Positions 33,894 through 34,875 of a stretch of DNA of 34,875 nt are shown here, in pieces. Location: the NCBI GenBank assembly GCA_023393095.1, contig JAEWMT010000112.1:1-34875 (forward strand), written 5' to 3'. A program made the translations under genes and the position numbers. Source of the DNA: Bacillota bacterium. GTDB taxonomy: Bacteria; Bacillota; Clostridia; Lachnospirales; Lachnospiraceae. The notes under the pieces are model-generated. The model ran no database searches and was not told where the DNA came from. It saw only the letters and a list, made by a program, of their open reading frames with translations. Each line of letters opens with the position of its first letter. The first letter of the stretch is position 1.

Positions 33894-34357
33894 GACAATT
33901 CCCCTTTCATTGCTCCAATATTATATTCAATTTTAGTTATTGTTTTTAATGTGATCGCCAGTTCCTCTTCATCTACATTTTGATACATAGCATGAAAAAA
34001 ATCATTTACGCTCTTTTCATATTTTTCGTTAAACCGTTCGATTTTATCTGTTATAGCTACACGTAGTTTTCTTCGATCCACTGGATCGATATAGGTTCTG
34101 ATGAACCCACTCTTTTCTAGTTTGAGAACAATCTGTTTTACATTCTGATGGGAGCTTCCCATGATATCGGATAGTTCATTGATTGTTGGAGCATTCTCAC
34201 GGAATAGATTTAGGCAAATCAACAAAAAAAATTGCTTAAAGGTAATCTCCTCATAAAAAGAATCTCCAACAGCCTGTATTCTATTGCTAAGAGCCATAAG
34301 CGTACCAATAAAGATTTGCTCATTATCATATCCTACTAACATTTCCTCTCTAGTCAT
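33890..34357 (-). CDS. MarR-family transcriptional regulator
   Basis: A 155-residue winged-helix repressor. The DNA-binding region at about 45-105 reads KQFFLLICLNLF, TINELSDIMGSSHQNVKQIVLKLEK, GFIRTYIDPVDRRKLRVAIT, with the DxRxxR-like wing typical of MarR. The N- and C-terminal helices that make the dimer interface are present. ATG 34357 is preferred as AAAGGAG lies nine bases upstream; the longer frame from 34384 begins before that site. It overlaps the flavodoxin gene by four bases and has twin palindromes on its promoter, a classic self-repressing pair. Confidence 0.93.
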   Translation of the reverse strand: MTREEMLVGYDNEQIFIGTLMALSNRIQAVGDSFYEEITFKQFFLLICLNLFRENAPTINELSDIMGSSHQNVKQIVLKLEKSGFIRTYIDPVDRRKLRVAITDKIERFNEKYEKSVNDFFHAMYQNVDEEELAITLKTITKIEYNIGAMKGELS

Positions 34358-34431
34358 TTTTTGTAACTCCTTTCTTTTAAGCATTATTCACCATAATAAT
34401 ATTTTTCCATATTCCTCCTCTATTATATTAT

Positions 34432-34487
34432 GTAATATATTACGCTTTTATAATATGTAATATATTACATTTTATTTTATTTGTCAA
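34432..34487 (-). promoter_or_regulatory. marR promoter with two GTAATATATTAC operators
   Basis: On the minus strand TTGACA (34482-34487), 17 bases, then TATATT (34459-34464). Two identical 12-bp palindromes GTAATATATTAC lie at 34457-34468 and 34432-34443, 25 bp apart, the first covering the -10 box and the second the likely start region. This is what a MarR dimer pair would bind to repress its own operon. Confidence 0.85.
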
Positions 34488-34549
34488 GATGCACTAATAA
34501 ATTTTATTATAAGTCAGCAATTATCCGATAAAACGGGTGGAATAATATA

Positions 34550-34619
34550 AAGGCGGCTAAAATTCAGTGAAAGGGCATGATTTGTTTAAATACACCCCAC
34601 GCTGGACTTTAGCCGCCTT
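34550..34619. terminator. 12-bp perfect stem with long loop between marR and rrn
   Basis: AAGGCGGCTAAA (34550-34561) and TTTAGCCGCCTT (34608-34619) are perfect inverses, and the next bases (TTCAGTG / CGCTGGA) pair partly. On the minus strand TTTATATTATT follows. It could back up the rRNA terminator nearer the 23S gene. The loop is about 46 bases. Confidence 0.55.
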
Positions 34620-34660
34620 GTCATAATGCTATGATCCTATATCATAGATTTTTTGCATAA

Positions 34661-34693
34661 CCAAAAAGTCCAAAACGATTTCGTCTTGAACTT
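34661..34693 (-). terminator. Intrinsic terminator of the rRNA operon
   Basis: On the minus strand AAGTTCAAGACG (34682-34693) pairs with CGTTTTGGACTT (34666-34677), with G-U pairs, around a 4-base loop, then TTTTTGG. It lies about 90 bases after the 23S end, and no 5S gene precedes it. Confidence 0.75.
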
Positions 34694-34784
34694 TAGACTT
34701 ACTTATTCAATTGACTAAAACCTACACACGAAAATGTTCCATCCTAAAAATTCGTTAGAATTCTCTTAACTGCAAACCTTTTTA

Positions 34785-34875
34785 GGTCAAGCCCTCGACC
34801 TATTAGTAACAATCAGCTCCATACGTTACCGCACTTCCACCTTTGTCCTATCAACCTGTTAGTCTCTCAGGGGTC
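34785..34875 (-). rRNA. rrl: 23S ribosomal RNA, 3' end only
   Basis: The minus strand reads a run of conserved 23S end sequence: CTAACAGGTTGATAGG, GGTGGAAGTGCGGTAACG, GGAGCTGATTGTTACTAATA and GGTCGAGGGCTTGACC. The last is the pattern at the 3' end that pairs with the 5' end of the mature RNA. The gene runs off the right edge, so only about 90 bases are visible. The exact 3' end is set near 34785 by the pairing logic. Confidence 0.95.

Overview
The window reads as the chromosome of a low-GC, anaerobic, endospore-forming Firmicute, most likely Lachnospiraceae (Lachnoclostridium/Anaerocolumna-like). The reasons are the AT-rich base composition, strong Shine-Dalgarno sites, the spore protein GerW/YtfJ beside a DUF2953 protein, a giant fused 2-hydroxyacyl-CoA dehydratase activase, the rpmB-asp23-fakA block, and a 23S rRNA end typical of Clostridia. 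The family is an inference from gene content; no search was run.

Layout. 1-9.7 kb, minus strand: a probable single operon. It runs from a polyprenyl-phosphate glycosyltransferase (GT2), through a large GT-C-like membrane protein, UDP-galactopyranose mutase, a DUF2298 GT-C-like membrane protein, an L,D-transpeptidase with Ig-like domains and a CmpB-family membrane protein, to a citrate synthase cut off by the window edge. The first four genes form a plausible pathway for adding sugars, possibly galactofuranose, to a surface polymer outside the membrane. 9.74-9.98 kb: a 237-bp near-palindromic element. 10-12 kb: recG. 12.3-14.8 kb, plus strand: a self-regulated YtrA-type GntR regulator, ABC ATPase, permease and small lipoprotein. 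15-16.9 kb: an AraC regulator overlapping a drug/metabolite exporter. 17-20.9 kb: a DUF1653 protein, the fatty-acid kinase FakA, an Asp23-family protein, an untracked 45-residue membrane peptide, and rpmB. A 24-bp tandem repeat runs through the fakA stop codon. 21-24.5 kb: gerW, DUF2953 and two proteins I do not recognise. 24.9-27.5 kb: a rhomboid-like protein lacking the catalytic His and ending in a zinc-binding tail, a CorA transporter and a leaderless twin-LysM protein. 27.7-33.2 kb, plus strand: the 1407-residue activase and a CPBP membrane protease. 33.4-34.5 kb: a flavodoxin and its MarR repressor with two perfect palindromes on the promoter. 34.79 kb to the end: the 3' end of a leftward 23S rRNA gene, with no 5S gene after it.

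The best candidate for an undescribed system is the GT2 / GT-C / Glf / DUF2298 glycan operon. Its two large membrane proteins share a motif that suggests they are distant homologues. Secondary leads are the 237-bp hairpin element, the repeat across the fakA stop, the inactive-looking rhomboid, and the activase with a hairpin leader.
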